This document shows, piece after piece, positions 35,174-46,611 of a stretch of 64,000 nt of DNA (position 1 is the stretch's first letter; the number at the start of each line of letters is the position of its first letter). The notes under the pieces are model-generated. The model did not search any database and had not been told where the DNA came from. It saw only the letters and a list, made by a program, of their open reading frames with translations. Source of the stretch: Strigops habroptila. Lineage: Eukaryota; Chordata; Aves; Psittaciformes; Psittacidae. The DNA lies in contig NC_044288.2 in assembly GCF_004027225.2 (NCBI RefSeq), positions 4,060,719 to 4,124,718 on the forward strand, read 5' to 3'. Both the position numbers and the translations under genes were made by a program.

Positions 35174-38100
35174 GGGCAAGGCCAGCCCAACCTCCTTCCT
35201 GAAAACACAAACTACTCCCTTGCTGCCACACTGAGGAAATCCCCCTCTCCTCATTATTCCAGGATAGGAGGCACATACTGAATACCTGCTCTTTATCATC
35301 ACTAGTTTCTGCAGAAACCGCAAGGGAGGAGAGCTGGTCTTAGCTTAACTCCACACCCCAACCTGAGCTGCCCATAGAGAGTCCTCAGCTCATCTTCTGT
35401 TGACCCACCAGGCAAAGCAGCATCGTGCAGGACATGCAGCCAATACCCTCCTTTATCTGTTCACTTTTAGCAACAGCAAAGGAAAAAGGGATGTTGTTTT
35501 ATGCACACCTCGAGTATCACCAATGATCATCACCTGCATCGCGAGACCTAACTCAGCCTCAGAGCTGAACCCGAGTTTCAAGCCATCAGCTCTGGCACAC
35601 TTGCTGCTTCAAAATACTAACATCCACCTCTTCCTAAAGCATGAAAGCACAAGATACTCTGTGTTTTATGTGGTATTTGGAAGAGATGATATCAGGGTAG
35701 GAAGGTTCAGAAAGTGAGCACGGAGCCAACACCAACTTTATGATGGAAAACGATGAAGCCTCGACAGCCACTAACTGGATCCACATGTGAGCACCAAAGA
35801 GCCTCACTGCAGCCGAGTGACCACACCACAGAACACTGGGAAGCTTCATCAACATCAGAACTGCTGGAAAAGTCTGACCAACATCAGAACACTGGAGTCT
35901 TACCGTAGCTACATTACTGGCATGCCACAGTCACTGAAACATCATTTTCTGCAGCAGGTCACATGGAAAATCAGGATTTCTTATGCGAACCTGGATGAGG
36001 TTACATGCTGTGGACACTTCCAGCTTCCCTTGGAAGGGATAATTCAGTTCTGCATCACCCACAGATGGACACTGCACTGGCCACATCCGAACGCTGCCCC
36101 AGGGTCAGTGATGGTGTCAGGGCAGGCGGCCGGGGACTGCGGGGGCTTTGCAGCAGGTTTGTTCCTGAGGCAAAAGGGAGCTAAGAACACGTGTTGGTTC
36201 TTTTACCAACACCCTGAGAGCTCTGCCCTTAAACAAAACTACAGCAAATCACCTCGTCTGTACAACACAGGCATCCTGAAATCCCTTCTTTCAGCACCAC
36301 ATCCTGCGCAGGCATCCAGGGAAAGGGGTGAAACCAGGAATGAACCAGCACAGCACTGACATGTATGAGATACACAATGAAAGAAAGCAGAGGAGTGACA
36401 AGCAAAGGGGCTGGAGCACAACGGGCACATCACTGTGGTGTCAACCAGATGAGGTTTCTGCTCCTGACAAGCTGTGGGTTCTCTCTGTCAGAAGAGATAA
36501 TATCCACCCAGATGAATGTCGATAACTGGCCTCTAAACTGCCATAGAAATATAAAGCATTTGTTCAGTTTCTTTATACTCTGCAGTGATAATTGTTCTAT
36601 AAATCCCAAAAATGTTCCTGAGCATTCTCAGAGTGTAAAGTTTCAAAGGTTTTTTGCTGATGACAACCAGCCTTATCTCAAGATTTAAATAAGAAAAAGA
36701 GAAAGAGAGACCATCTTAATAAAGAAGTTGAAGAATTGAGTTTAAGCAACAGAGCGCATCTCTCACCACTCCGGGATAACATACCCTGAGCATTCTGTTT
36801 AAATATTGCTCTGGGCAAAGATATTTAGACTTCAGGTCCTGGGAGAGCTACAGAAATCATGGCTTTGCAAAAGCCACGGGTATGGCTTCAAAGTACTTGT
36901 CATCGGATCAGAACGACAGCATGCAGCAACCTAACAGTGCTCAAAGCAGCCTCACGGCAGCTAACCCGAGCAATGGCTTTGAAAAGGAGCAGGAGTGTGT
37001 TTAAGCTGCCCTTCTCCAAGAAATACGGACAGAAAACAGACAGAGAGAGATCCAACCAACTCCTGTCCCTTCCCTCTCCACGCCAGGTTGGGGAGAAGGA
37101 ACACTCCCTGGTTTTCATCATGTCTGTTCCAATTTGGGGAAGGAGGCTGAGGCAGGGAATTCCAGCCAGAAGCATCCCCCTTGGCTTCTTCCAACCTGCA
37201 TCTTCTGCACCTCAGCATCTTTCCCCTCCTCTCCCACCTTTCTCAAGACAGTCACACCGAGCTTGCCGGAGCCCAAGAGCACTCTAAGGATGCAGCACCA
37301 TCCATCCACTGCCTGCAGAACGACCCAGTGACTCCTACACTTCCCACTGCTGAAAGAGGAAGACTCTGTATTATAAAGGCAGTGTATTAAAAAGAGAATA
37401 GTTTCCAAGGAAAAATCAGCATCCTCACAAAACAAAGTCCTAAAGGCACAAACCGGTGAACTCATCGGAGCAGGTTACAAGAGTAATTGGGAGGATTCCT
37501 GTGAGAGATTACAACAAAGGGGTGCACGAGCAACCTAAAGTTTCTGAGACAGCATTTAGAGAGCCTCAACCTGTATGTAAGAGAAGAGAGAGGCGGCTCA
37601 CGTGGTTCGTGATGCACCACGGTCCTCCAGACCAGACAGCACATGCTGTATTTGCCTTATGTCTTTTTCCTGCAAGCATATCTGCCAGCTTCTTAAATAA
37701 CACTGTTCACATGGATACAGATCTAGAAAGGGTTAGAAATACATGTATTTATATATATTCACACATTTTAGTCCCTGTAGTAAACATCTACTCTTTTCTC
37801 TTCAGTGCTGCTGGAGCAGCTGCCAACACTGATGGCACTGGTGGCTGTTCTCAGAAGTAATTGTGTCTACAACAACCCTCCGGAGTAGGCAAGAGAAAGC
37901 AGATTACTACAAAAGGAGAAGCACTTGGCTCAGCTCAGTCCCATAATTACTATATACAGAAAAGAAACCCCTTAGACACAAAGTCCCATCTTCCCTCCAG
38001 CTCGCAAAGCAGTGCTGCTCAGCCCAGCTCAACTCATCTTGGAGCCTACGCAGCTCAACCAGGGTAAAGCATCATCCAGACGTTTACATTTGTAGGCAAT

Positions 38101-39004
38101 AAACAAGCAGCATGCAACGGTTTCGTTAAGAGAAGTCAAAACAATCAATGGCTGTAACATTAGAAGTGTGTCCTGATGTGGTTAAAGTCATGCTAACAGA
38201 GGAGACGTACCTAAGAGCAGGTTACTCCACTCCTGTGACCTAAGCAAACATGCGGCAGTTAGTTCACACAAATGAAATAAAACACATCTGGAGTGCACCG
38301 AGACCACCAGCTTCAGAAAAATGAGTTATCTCTTTACAATAAATATTTCCTTGCAATGGGTTTTTTCCTATAACATGATATATTTCCTTGGAAATGAGAA
38401 TAGGAGGATGAGGGGGGAGCTGTGGTGCTTTGCAAAAGGCTTCCCCCACCAGGAAAATGAGAAGCTGCCTGTCCCTGTCTCTAAGTTAACACTAACAGCA
38501 GCATTGAGAATCAACACTTCTTATTTAAACACCAGTCTTAGTTGCCTAGGAAAGGAGTGGTTATGGATTAGATTCAGCAGATTGCTGTAAAGCTGCTTTT
38601 GGACCAGTATCAAACATCCTTCTTGTGAACATCTTACATTGAAACCTTAAAAGCAAGTTTTCAGCAATGCCTACATGGAATCTACAGGGGCTGAAGCAGC
38701 AAACGTCTCCTGGCACGTATTTACACTCCCTGTCTGGCCTCTTACAGCAATGGGGAGCACATTGTACAACTGTACAGCAGGAAACTTCCCAATGGACCTG
38801 GCAATCCATGACCACTCCTGCCAGGTCCCGGATCACAGCTACAAACGACACACAGCGGGATTAACACAACGCTCCTGGGGTGTCCCCTTCCCGGGACAGT
38901 GAACTACAGAGAGCAAAGACCAGGACAAGGAAGATGCAGCAGAGGCTATGGCCAAGAAATTCAGGAGCTTTGGTCTTGAGGTTTCAACACGAGCCTGTTG
39001 CCAC

Positions 39005-39259
39005 TCAGACAAAGAGCAGCCACCAAACAGTCAGTGCTATGACCAGGAGAAAGGACATCATAAAGGGAATACGCGGAGAAGGAAAAATGCTAGAGTACAG
39101 CTGACACTTTTTGAGTGCTTTCTGCTCTTCAGGGATTGGAATAGAAACCTTTGGAAGAGTTTCTTCACTTGCTTGCCGGGCAAAGGCTGTCTCAGTAGGT
39201 ATCTCCTGCTTTTTTAGTTTGTCTTCATCCTGTACTAACAGAGGACGTTCCCGTGTCTG
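39005..39259 (-). CDS. EPB41: Candidate alternative terminal exon of EPB41 with a membrane tail anchor
   Basis: 84 open codons and TGA (39005-39007). Two adjacent acceptors fit, after CGAAAG (exon from 39259) or AAAGCAG (from 39256), behind the pyrimidine tract TCTCTCTCTGTCTCTCTTG. Both enter in phase 0, as exon 17 and the 51-nt candidate require. The first 60 residues are charged and polar (QTRERPLLVQDEDKLKKQEI at the start). The last 19 or so are a hydrophobic helix (MMSFLLVIALTVWWLLFV) directly before the stop, as in tail-anchored proteins. No ATG opens the charged part, so it must be spliced. Use would replace the C-terminal domain with a membrane anchor. I saw no AATAAA in the next kilobase, a weak point. 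I do not recognise the sequence. Confidence 0.55.
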   Translation of the reverse strand, partial: QTRERPLLVQDEDKLKKQEIPTETAFARQASEETLPKVSIPIPEEQKALKKCQLYSSIFPSPRIPFMMSFLLVIALTVWWLLFV

Positions 39260-42200
39260 CTTTCGTGGTAGAAGATCAAGAGAGACAGAGAGAGATGAAC
39301 AAAAATGACAGATGGAAAGTGCCCAAAAGGATACTTGGAGGTGTGCAAAGCATTAGGACAGCCTTCTCAAAGTAAAAATGAACTGCCCTGGACAGCAGAG
39401 CCGCTGGTGGCTTGGGTTGCACCAGCCTCAGAGCTACAAAGCCTAGTCCTCTCCGCAGAGCTCATGAACATCTGGATCAGGATCATGCATGTTTTGTCAC
39501 GAACATCTGGACCATGATCATGATTTACACCTGCCCTCCCAGAAAAGCGTGTGCTTGAAACCAACTGAAGTGTTTTGGAATTGAAATGGTTGAGAAAAAA
39601 CCTGTGAGGCGTTAGAAATAGAAGTGGTGGAGCACAAAACGTGGTCTCTGACAGCCACCTATTCTACAGGGCCCTTAAAAACCAGCCTTTGTTCAATGTC
39701 ACTGAGCATCCAGACTGCAGTGCAGGTACAAAAAAAGCTTTGCCAAACTTCTAGTGAGAGTATCAAAACACCAATCCGTTTGAAAACCCTACTGCAACAA
39801 GTGGAAAAGTGTTCAGCTTAGAAACGCCGAGCGAGGAGCTGCAGGATGGCAGTGGGAGCCCTGCAACCTCCTTCCAGTTTGCTCTCTTGCACTTCAGTTT
39901 CTAAAGAATGTAAAAGCCCAGGCTGAGTAAATCATCACAGCATCAAGCAAGGGCTCTAGTGCTTCCATTGAAGACAGGAAAGATTGTGGGAAACGCAGCT
40001 TTTTAGGAACTCTCCATCCCTTTAGTTTGCCAGAGCTGGTCAGACCCAAGCGCACCTAGGAGAGGAAGAACTTGGCTCTAAGCTCTCTGAGCTGAGCCAA
40101 CCTCCTTTGATCAGGGCGGTATTTGGGGACTGGTTCTTTGCACACCCCTAAGTGATGAGTATTAGGGAGAAAGTAGCTGGGAGACTGGGCAGCAAAAGAA
40201 AATATAAAATGCAAGAGTAACATGATCATTAAAACAAAAGAAGAACAGAAAGAAAGACAACATAAAAAGAACAGGGTACAGTTAAACTTTCATCATTGCT
40301 TTGCTCGCCGAGTACACGGTTATATCTTTCATGCAGCTTGTTTTTCCAACCAGCCATGCACCAAAAGAAGCAGAATTGAAAGCTGCAAAAGCTGCAGCAG
40401 TGCAAAAGTCCTCTCGGTGTGAGTTATGAAACTACTTCATGTAGCCAAAAGAAAGAAAGTGTTATCCAGCAGCTGCTGTTGAGTTTTTGCTTTGGTGCCA
40501 TCGCAATAGCAAAAGTCTGGTTCAGAAGCACATATCAGAACAGCAGCTTTACCTCAAGCCCACCAACCTGTCTCTCAGAAGATAGGACAGTGACTTTCTT
40601 GACCTGGACACACAAAGCGTGTTAAGATTCAGTTGTTGTACAATAAAACATCTAGGAACAGCAGAAAAGCAGCCCCTGGCAGAATAACCCTTGGTCACTA
40701 TTGCAGGGGGAAGGTACCACCACGACCAGGAGAAACAGGATTGCTTTGCATCATCATTTCCCATCCTTAAACATGTGCAGGGGAAGGAAAACCCCCACCC
40801 CAGCAGCTGCCTGGTGAAGATGCATTTCTGGATGCTCACAGCAGAACGTGTCCACCTCCACCTCAGAGCAAGCCCACTTCAGAGAGGATCAGATTAAGAG
40901 GGCAGTTCCAGAAATGCAAATCCAAGGCTGTCACTGATACTTGCATTGCTGTGGACCTCAGATGGGGAAGGCCCACACCATCCAGTTATCGTGAAGAGCA
41001 GCCCCCCAGGACCTCACAGTGTGGTCACCTTGGAAGAAATTCTTCATAATATCCAAGAACATCATTCTTGAAGTGCAGTTGTGGAGCTTGAGAGCCCCTG
41101 CTCTGTCCCACCTGCACATCCCTACACCAAACAGCAGCTCTGCAGCACTCTGCTGCCCATGTTCCTGCAGAATTCACCCTGATGCTCAACAACCAAAGAG
41201 GAAAATCCATCCATGCGCTAAACTGGGTAATTCCAAGGGTAATGATCAACCCTGAGTAGTTCCTTTTGGGGGGGGAGGTTGTTCTGCTAGCAGGGGGCAA
41301 AAAGCCCTGTAATTATCATGGCTTTTCTCTGTGCTTTGAGGAGCCTGTAGTAAATTGGCCATTAAAACCTTGTCTCTCCATCCACTGCAAGACTATTTCT
41401 GTGTAGAAAGTATCTCCCTTGCAATGGTTTGAAGATTAAACACCAGCTCATCTGCAGTGCTGTGGGCAGGAAGGGGAAAAGCTGGGCTTAAACCAGGAAA
41501 GCCCACGACTGCCACACAGCCAGGGTGCAGTTCTTCAGTTGTAGTGAAAAATCACATCTACTATTTAAGAGACTGATTACCACGGGTGCTAACTAGAGTT
41601 TTACTCACAAGCTGAGCTAGATAACACCAATATTAAACAGAGAATCTGTCTGTCCTCCAAGAAACCAGCTGCACACAGATCTCTGCTGCTCCAACTTGGT
41701 TTCTTTGAAAAATTACCTTTTTTAAGGGAATTAGCAGAGAAACTGAATGTGTGCAGCTACTACAGGCCCTGCTCCTGCAAGCAGAAAGATTTCCATCACG
41801 TATGAACAGCCCCGCTGTAGCCACCTGAGGAGTCTTCTTGAAGCCTCTGCAGCAGATCAGCACCTGCAGATCCTAATGCAAGACTAAACCCAATGATATA
41901 CGGGATTATAACTGGAGAATAGAGTGAGTTTGGAAAATGGGATAGCATCCCAGTGCTTCCCCACTGGCTTATCTGCAGCATTATGTCTGAAGTAATAATT
42001 CTCTTTAGTTTGGGTTCTGGGGGGGGTGGGTGGGTATACATTTTGGGGAGATGCATTCCCTGACACCAGGAATAAGCCGGTCCCCAAAACAGCCCTGGGG
42101 CAACACTAGCATCATGGATGACAACAGTAGGAAAAGCAGGATCAAAACCAGGTGAAGAATTCCTATGTTCTTTCCTACCAAAAAAATCCCATTTTTATGA

Positions 42201-42373
42201 TCCTAATACTACAGCATCAATTGTCTCAGAGACCATCAGACATGTTGAAAGTCAGGATTAACCATTAGAACTCAACATAACCAAAACCTAAGGGGAGCTG
42301 AGGCTGAACCCTGCAAAGCTGTCCCCTGGAACACGGCAGAGCCCCGAGACCCGCGCGCCGCGGCGGTACTCAC
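39260..42373 (-). other. EPB41: EPB41 intron after exon 17
   Basis: Apart from the 51-nt candidate exon at 40553-40603, nothing was recognised. A donor-like GTGAGTAAAAC near 41613 has no convincing acceptor partner. Confidence 0.5.
40553..40603 (-). CDS. EPB41: Candidate 51-nt cassette exon of EPB41
   Basis: 17 open codons, phase 0-0. Upstream is a branch-point-like CTTAAC, then GCTTTGTGTGTCCAG; the donor is CTTGAG|GTAAAGC. The peptide reads VKKVTVLSSERQVGGLE. It lies between exon 17 and the tail-anchor exon and fits both in frame. No known counterpart. The short length makes chance occurrence possible. Confidence 0.4.
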
Positions 42374-42553
42374 TCCATCCGCTCCCGTGGGAATCTGCCC
42401 GTTGACGTTGAGGGTTCGGAACGGGGAGTGAGTGGACAAACGTTTGTCCCATTCACTCGGCCGAGGCTCCGGGACGGACTCCATAAAGTTCTTCTTCAAC
42501 TCACTGATGTTGGCGTGATGCTTCTTTATTTCTTCTTGGGTCTTATCTAGATC
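42374..42553 (-). CDS. EPB41: Protein 4.1R exon 17, spectrin-actin-binding domain
   Basis: 180 nt, 60 codons, phase 0-0. Acceptor CTCACTAATAG, donor GGA|GTGAGTACC. It begins DLDKTQEEIKKHH and contains LKKNFMESVPEPRP and WDKRLSTHSPFRTL, nearly identical to human; LKKNFMES is part of the established spectrin-actin-binding core. It ends NGQIPTGADG, one residue longer than human NGQIPTGEG. It is essential for membrane-skeleton linkage in red cells and is the exon from which the alternative 3' choices branch. Confidence 0.97.
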
Positions 42554-45392
42554 CTATTAGTGAGAGGACAGGATAGATGAAGAGACACGGAGGTGACACC
42601 AGCGCTCGCCTAAGCTGCCGCTTAGCAAAGCTGCGCTCAGCAGAGGTACTGCCGACTTCCAGCAGTTGTGCTCACACTGCAAACACACAAAGAGAGCATC
42701 CTCCCTCCTCCTTCCTTTTGTATTAACTGGGATAAACTCAATCCTGGAGCAGGGGCTCCTCCAGGAGTAGGATGTGCCATCAGTTCAACTCAAGCTACAC
42801 CAAACCCGATGGCAGTTAAGGTGTAACCTCGTGGGTTTTCCCCATATGGGATTGGTTTTAAGTCGTAAGACTATGTTTGGGTTATTTAATTTAATGCCTT
42901 TAAATTAGGTGGGTTTGCTTCCTTTTCCCTCTGCTAGCCTGAATATTCACAGCTATAAATACAATTGATGCTTAAACAAAACATTTTCCCAATTTTCCTT
43001 ATTCCCTTCATACCTATTTCTCTTCCATCCTACCAGGAATTACCTTTGGATCCAGAATACCCTCATTACCTTTCCACCCCCCTCTCATCTCATCCCTCCA
43101 GGAGCTACCATAGGAGGTTTTAGACTTGTGACATGAAGATGAGATGATGGCCCTTTGCAAATCAATCTGAGAATCTACTTTATGCTGCATCAATTGAGAA
43201 ACTCCTCCTAAAACTCTTCACCTGGAAAAAGCCAGCTTTCTGCTCTGTGATGCCAGTTTACAGCATAAATGCATAGGCTTTAAGGCAAGTCAGCTCTCTT
43301 CCACTTGTTTAAAAACAGCTTTTTCCTTGCAAGCAAACCAGAGGTTGTTGAAAGCGAAGCTTTCGCAGAAAATAGGCAGAAGCCAAACAACAACTTTTCT
43401 GGACAGTGCTGAAAAGCAGCTTAGAAAGGGAGAAATTAAGGTCAGTAAAAGCATCACTGGGGAATTTCATTACTTTTCTGCTTTCAGTTGTTACTCAGCC
43501 CATGGAGTTTAGAAGATGGGAGAGTAAATGCATCCCTCAAGGAGGGTTTCCCCACCAAATACCTGCAGCTTGCCCAGGACTCACTGCCCTCCCTCCGCAG
43601 GGCTATGGCCCCAAATGCCACATGGACATTTGCTCTTTTTGGTGTGGTTCTGGGGGATAAAAAACCAGCCTGGGCATCCATCCTGGCTCAAAGCACAGGG
43701 CAAGTGCCTGCTGGTTAGCAAAAATGAAAAGAAAAGGCAGAAATAACACTGCTGAGGACTCCAGGGTAAAGCCCTGCCCAGGTCCAAGAGCCCTACAGCC
43801 AACCCTGCTTTAGAGAAGAAGGACCACCTTGGCCATCCACCACTGCACAAGAGGTGGTCCTGGGAGGGTTTGCTGAGGAGCTGAAGCCATGAGGAGCTAC
43901 GTGGAGCCACAAGGGGTCTTGAAAGCATCTTGAGGAACGAGCTCGGGAAGCGTTACTGCTTTCCCTCCCGTTCTGTAAGAACATGGGCTATCGAGCAATG
44001 AGCTTTCAATAAAAACAAGTGGCAGCTTTGGGAGGATAACGTCTGCTGGAAAAACATCTCCTCTGCCCAATGCATGGAGTAAAAAGAACCCAAGGAATAA
44101 AGGGGCGAGCTGCTGGGGTCAGCCCTTGTCTAGGGAGGGCTGGAGCACCTGCACCAGAACCGATGGGAAGGGCAGTGGAGAGGGAACAGGCTGGATGCCA
44201 GCACCAAGTATTGCAGTGACAGGAAAAAGGGGTTTGGTAGGAATGAAAAAGCTCTGAGGCTGGGAAGAGGGAGCTGTTTGAGTTGGGTGGAAGAAAGTGA
44301 CAGGCACAGCATTGAGAACGTTCCAGTGCCCATTGTGCTGCAGCCCCTTTGCTCGTGGCCAAAAATTCTTCAGTTGCAGCAGTCAAAAAACAAAAGAAAA
44401 ACTATAAAAAACCCCCAAAATCCCACCCAAAAGCTGCAAAACTTTCCAAATTGGGGTTAGGAGAAGGCATTAGTACACTTCTCTTTCAGGAGATACCAAC
44501 GGGGAAACCCTACTAGCTGGTGGTGCTGCAAGTTGGAGTAGAAACATGTAACATGGAAACAGAGTATCAGAAGCCACAAAACATCTCCCATAACACGGTG
44601 TATTAAAGAAAAGAAAATATATGATTGGCCTGGTCTGTTCTGGGACCGTGCTTGGGTGAAACCAAAGGTGAAGGGCTCCCAAAGAGAAGGGAAGAGCTGT
44701 CTGAGGAGGGATGAGGGCTCCCAAAGTGAAGAGCTGTGCATGGAAGGACAAAACAGCATCTCGCCTGCTCACAGGGTACTCACAGGTACACTGAGCCCCT
44801 GTGTCAGCTCCAAGGGGATGTGATGCTGATGCAGGATGGGGCCCAAAGGAGTGTTGAGATGCCACAAGGCAAGGTAGTGCTGGGAGAAGGGTTGCAATGC
44901 CAGCAGCAATGCCCAAAGGGAGGACTCGCTCCGGTCTGAAGTGACATGAACATCACGATGGCCTGAACACCACAGAGGTGACAAATTCCCCTCCAGCTTA
45001 TCCTGAGGTTTGTATTTTCACAGATTGTCTTTTCCCCCTGGAAAATCATTTATTCCAAGCAAGGAGAAACTTGTCCATGAGCCACCCACCCCAGGATTGA
45101 TGCCACTGTGAGCACCCAGCGGGTCCAAGAGCAGACCTGAGCGCGCAGCTCTGCCAATCATATATTTTGGGTAAGTATGAGAGAATGAAAGTCAGAAGAG
45201 GTAGAAGGCAGAACGCCTGCACAGCGGCAGGTTTACTGTCACCATGCAAAAGCATCTTTCAAAACAACCCCAAAAGGTCTTTCATGCAAGAGCATGCAAA
45301 AAGAAAGGCAGCAGCAGAAGAGGAAGAAACAGTTCAGCGCAGATGCAGGTCTAGGCAAACGCAACTGAAAAAAGCTTCAAGTTCATACAAAC
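42554..45392 (-). other. EPB41: EPB41 intron between exons 16 and 17
   Basis: Holds the triple TGCATG element near exon 16. A possible 42-nt phase 0-0 exon lies at 44784-44825 (CATCCTGCATCAG acceptor, CCT|GTGAGTACC donor). No transposon was seen. Confidence 0.5.
45243..45298 (-). promoter_or_regulatory. EPB41: Triple TGCATG intronic splicing element behind exon 16
   Basis: Three TGCATG hexamers on the - strand (+ strand CATGCA at 45243-45248, 45283-45288 and 45293-45298), about 95-150 nt downstream of the exon 16 donor. In mammals repeated UGCAUG in this intron binds RBFOX2 and promotes exon 16 inclusion during erythroid maturation. Position, copy number and strand agree, so I infer the same switch here. 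Confidence 0.8.
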
Positions 45393-45455
45393 CTCCAACA
45401 TTAAATTGCTATGCCTGATATAAATGTTTTCACCATCTAGCCTCTTTGATCTCTT
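45393..45455 (-). CDS. EPB41: Protein 4.1R exon 16, regulated spectrin-actin-binding exon
   Basis: 63 nt, 21 codons, phase 0-0. Acceptor CATTTTCACAG, weak donor GAG|GTTTGTATG. The peptide opens KRSKRLDGEN and includes NIYIRHSNLMLE; the Tyr in NIYIRH corresponds to the tyrosine phosphorylation site described in human. This exon is the classic erythroid-stage-specific exon of 4.1R, and the weak donor plus downstream TGCATG copies fit regulated inclusion. The exon contains TAGAT-type words, like the hnRNP A1-bound silencer of the mammalian exon. Confidence 0.96.
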
Positions 45456-46119
45456 CTGTGAAAATGAAAGAAAAGGGGGAAACAAAACAAACAAACAAAA
45501 AGCACAACAAATTAAAACGTTGTTCTGGCGGGATCGCTAAATCGGCAACTTAAAACGTGAACTGAAGGTGGGGAGCGCAGCGCGGAGCGTGGGGGCACCT
45601 CCACCAGCAACGGGGGGGCCTGCTCATGGACAATGGGGACATGGAATGAGTCTGTTAAAGAGACAGCTCCCAGGGGTCTCTTGGCTTTCGCCTTCGTTTG
45701 TAGTGCTCACCACAAAGGGACAGGTCCCAGGTTTGCTGGGGGAGCCTCACACGCAGTCACAACTCCACAGCCCTCAGAGCGCTGAATGCCCACCCCGGTG
45801 TACGAGGAGGCTGTACTACCTGGTGTAACCTTTACATGGCCTCAATGTGTAAAGCAACTACGCCTTAACCACCTTTCCCATCTTGGGTATGTCCCTTATT
45901 ACTTAACCAATATAAAAAAGAGCATTACACCTTTTTTATTGCAGTTCCTGGAATGCACGCTTACAGTTTCTTTGGTTTCTACTTGAATTTGTTACAGAGA
46001 AGGTAAATTTTATCAATCAACCCAAGAGTGCTTCTCTTGAACGTTCAACATGCATCATTTTAGCAATCAGACTGTCAATGGGACAAAAAGCTATTGATTT
46101 TAAAATCAAATATTTGATT

Positions 46120-46244
46120 CAAGCTTGGACACAGGGGCTTGGAGCAACCTGCTCTAGTGGAAGGTGTCCCTGCCCGTGGCAGGGGGTTGGAACTGGAGGA
46201 GCTTTAAGGTTCCTTCCAACCCAACCCATTCCATGATTCCATGA
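46120..46244 (+). mobile_element. CR1 LINE 3' stub
   Basis: Sense copy from CTTGGACACAGGGGCTTGGA to CCCATTCCATGATTCCATGA, ending on the short terminal repeats typical of CR1. It is about 140 bases beyond exon 15 on the donor side. Confidence 0.92.
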
Positions 46245-46381
46245 TAGTTGCAGTTTAATAAAACAACAACTAAACCCCACCCCAAAGCTCACGAAGAAAG
46301 TGGAGCACTGTCTTTTTAAACAGGTTACGGATGCATGAATGAGATGGCAAATTTGTTTGGTGAGAGGGTAGAACTGCTAAC

Positions 46382-46423
46382 CTTCCTCATTCTTATCAGC
46401 TCTTCCTCCTTCTCTGCAGGCTG
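46382..46423 (-). CDS. EPB41: Protein 4.1R exon 15
   Basis: 42 nt, 14 codons, phase 0-0; acceptor CAGCAG, donor AAG|GTTAGC. It encodes a short basic-acidic helix ending EEELIRMRK (human KTEDLIRMRK). Same length as the alternatively spliced mammalian exon 15. The acceptor sits in repeated CAG and could shift by three bases. Confidence 0.9.
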
Positions 46424-46554
46424 CTGCTGGTGGGCAGTGATAAAGAAGGAAAGAGAAAAAAAAAAGAGTTGTTGGTTCATTTAACTATGTTGAACCTCAC
46501 TGTTTAACCTCAAAAAACATACGTGAGCAACCTAACTGAGTTCTTAGCACAAAC

Positions 46555-46611
46555 CTGGGGCTGGTCACCATTCGTGGTGGGTACTGTGACCTCAGTGTGT
46601 GTTTTCCTCAC
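46555..46611 (-). CDS. EPB41: Protein 4.1R exon 14
   Basis: 57 nt, 19 codons, phase 0-0; acceptor TTTCTCAAATGTAG, donor CAG|GTTTGTG. The peptide VRKTHTEVTVPTTNGDQPQ aligns with human VEKTHIEVTVPTSNGDQTQ over its whole length. The mammalian counterpart is alternatively spliced and lies in the 16 kDa region. Only 131 bases of intron separate it from exon 15. Confidence 0.93.

Larger units (their letters stand above)
29530..39004 (-). other. EPB41: EPB41 intron between tail-anchor and 441-nt exon candidates
   Basis: About 9.5 kb, AT-rich, with two CR1 copies (33.1 and 34.2 kb), a C10 run (32281-32290) and a 21-bp minisatellite (35.1 kb). I checked donor-like sites near 31349, 33486, 35905 and 36770 and found no open exon between matching sites. 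If the tail-anchor exon is terminal, its 3' UTR lies at the right edge. Confidence 0.5.

Noticed and set aside
36050-36170. An exon-like - strand segment behind the strong acceptor CTCCCTTTTGCCTCAG
   Set aside because: In phase 0, which exon 17 requires, it stops after 15 codons; the phase 1 reading vaguely recalls exon 13 (SPRSPRPP) but also stops and lacks a good donor.
41613-41700. A consensus donor GTGAGTAAAAC on the - strand after an open stretch
   Set aside because: No pyrimidine-tract acceptor in the right place and no conserved-looking peptide.
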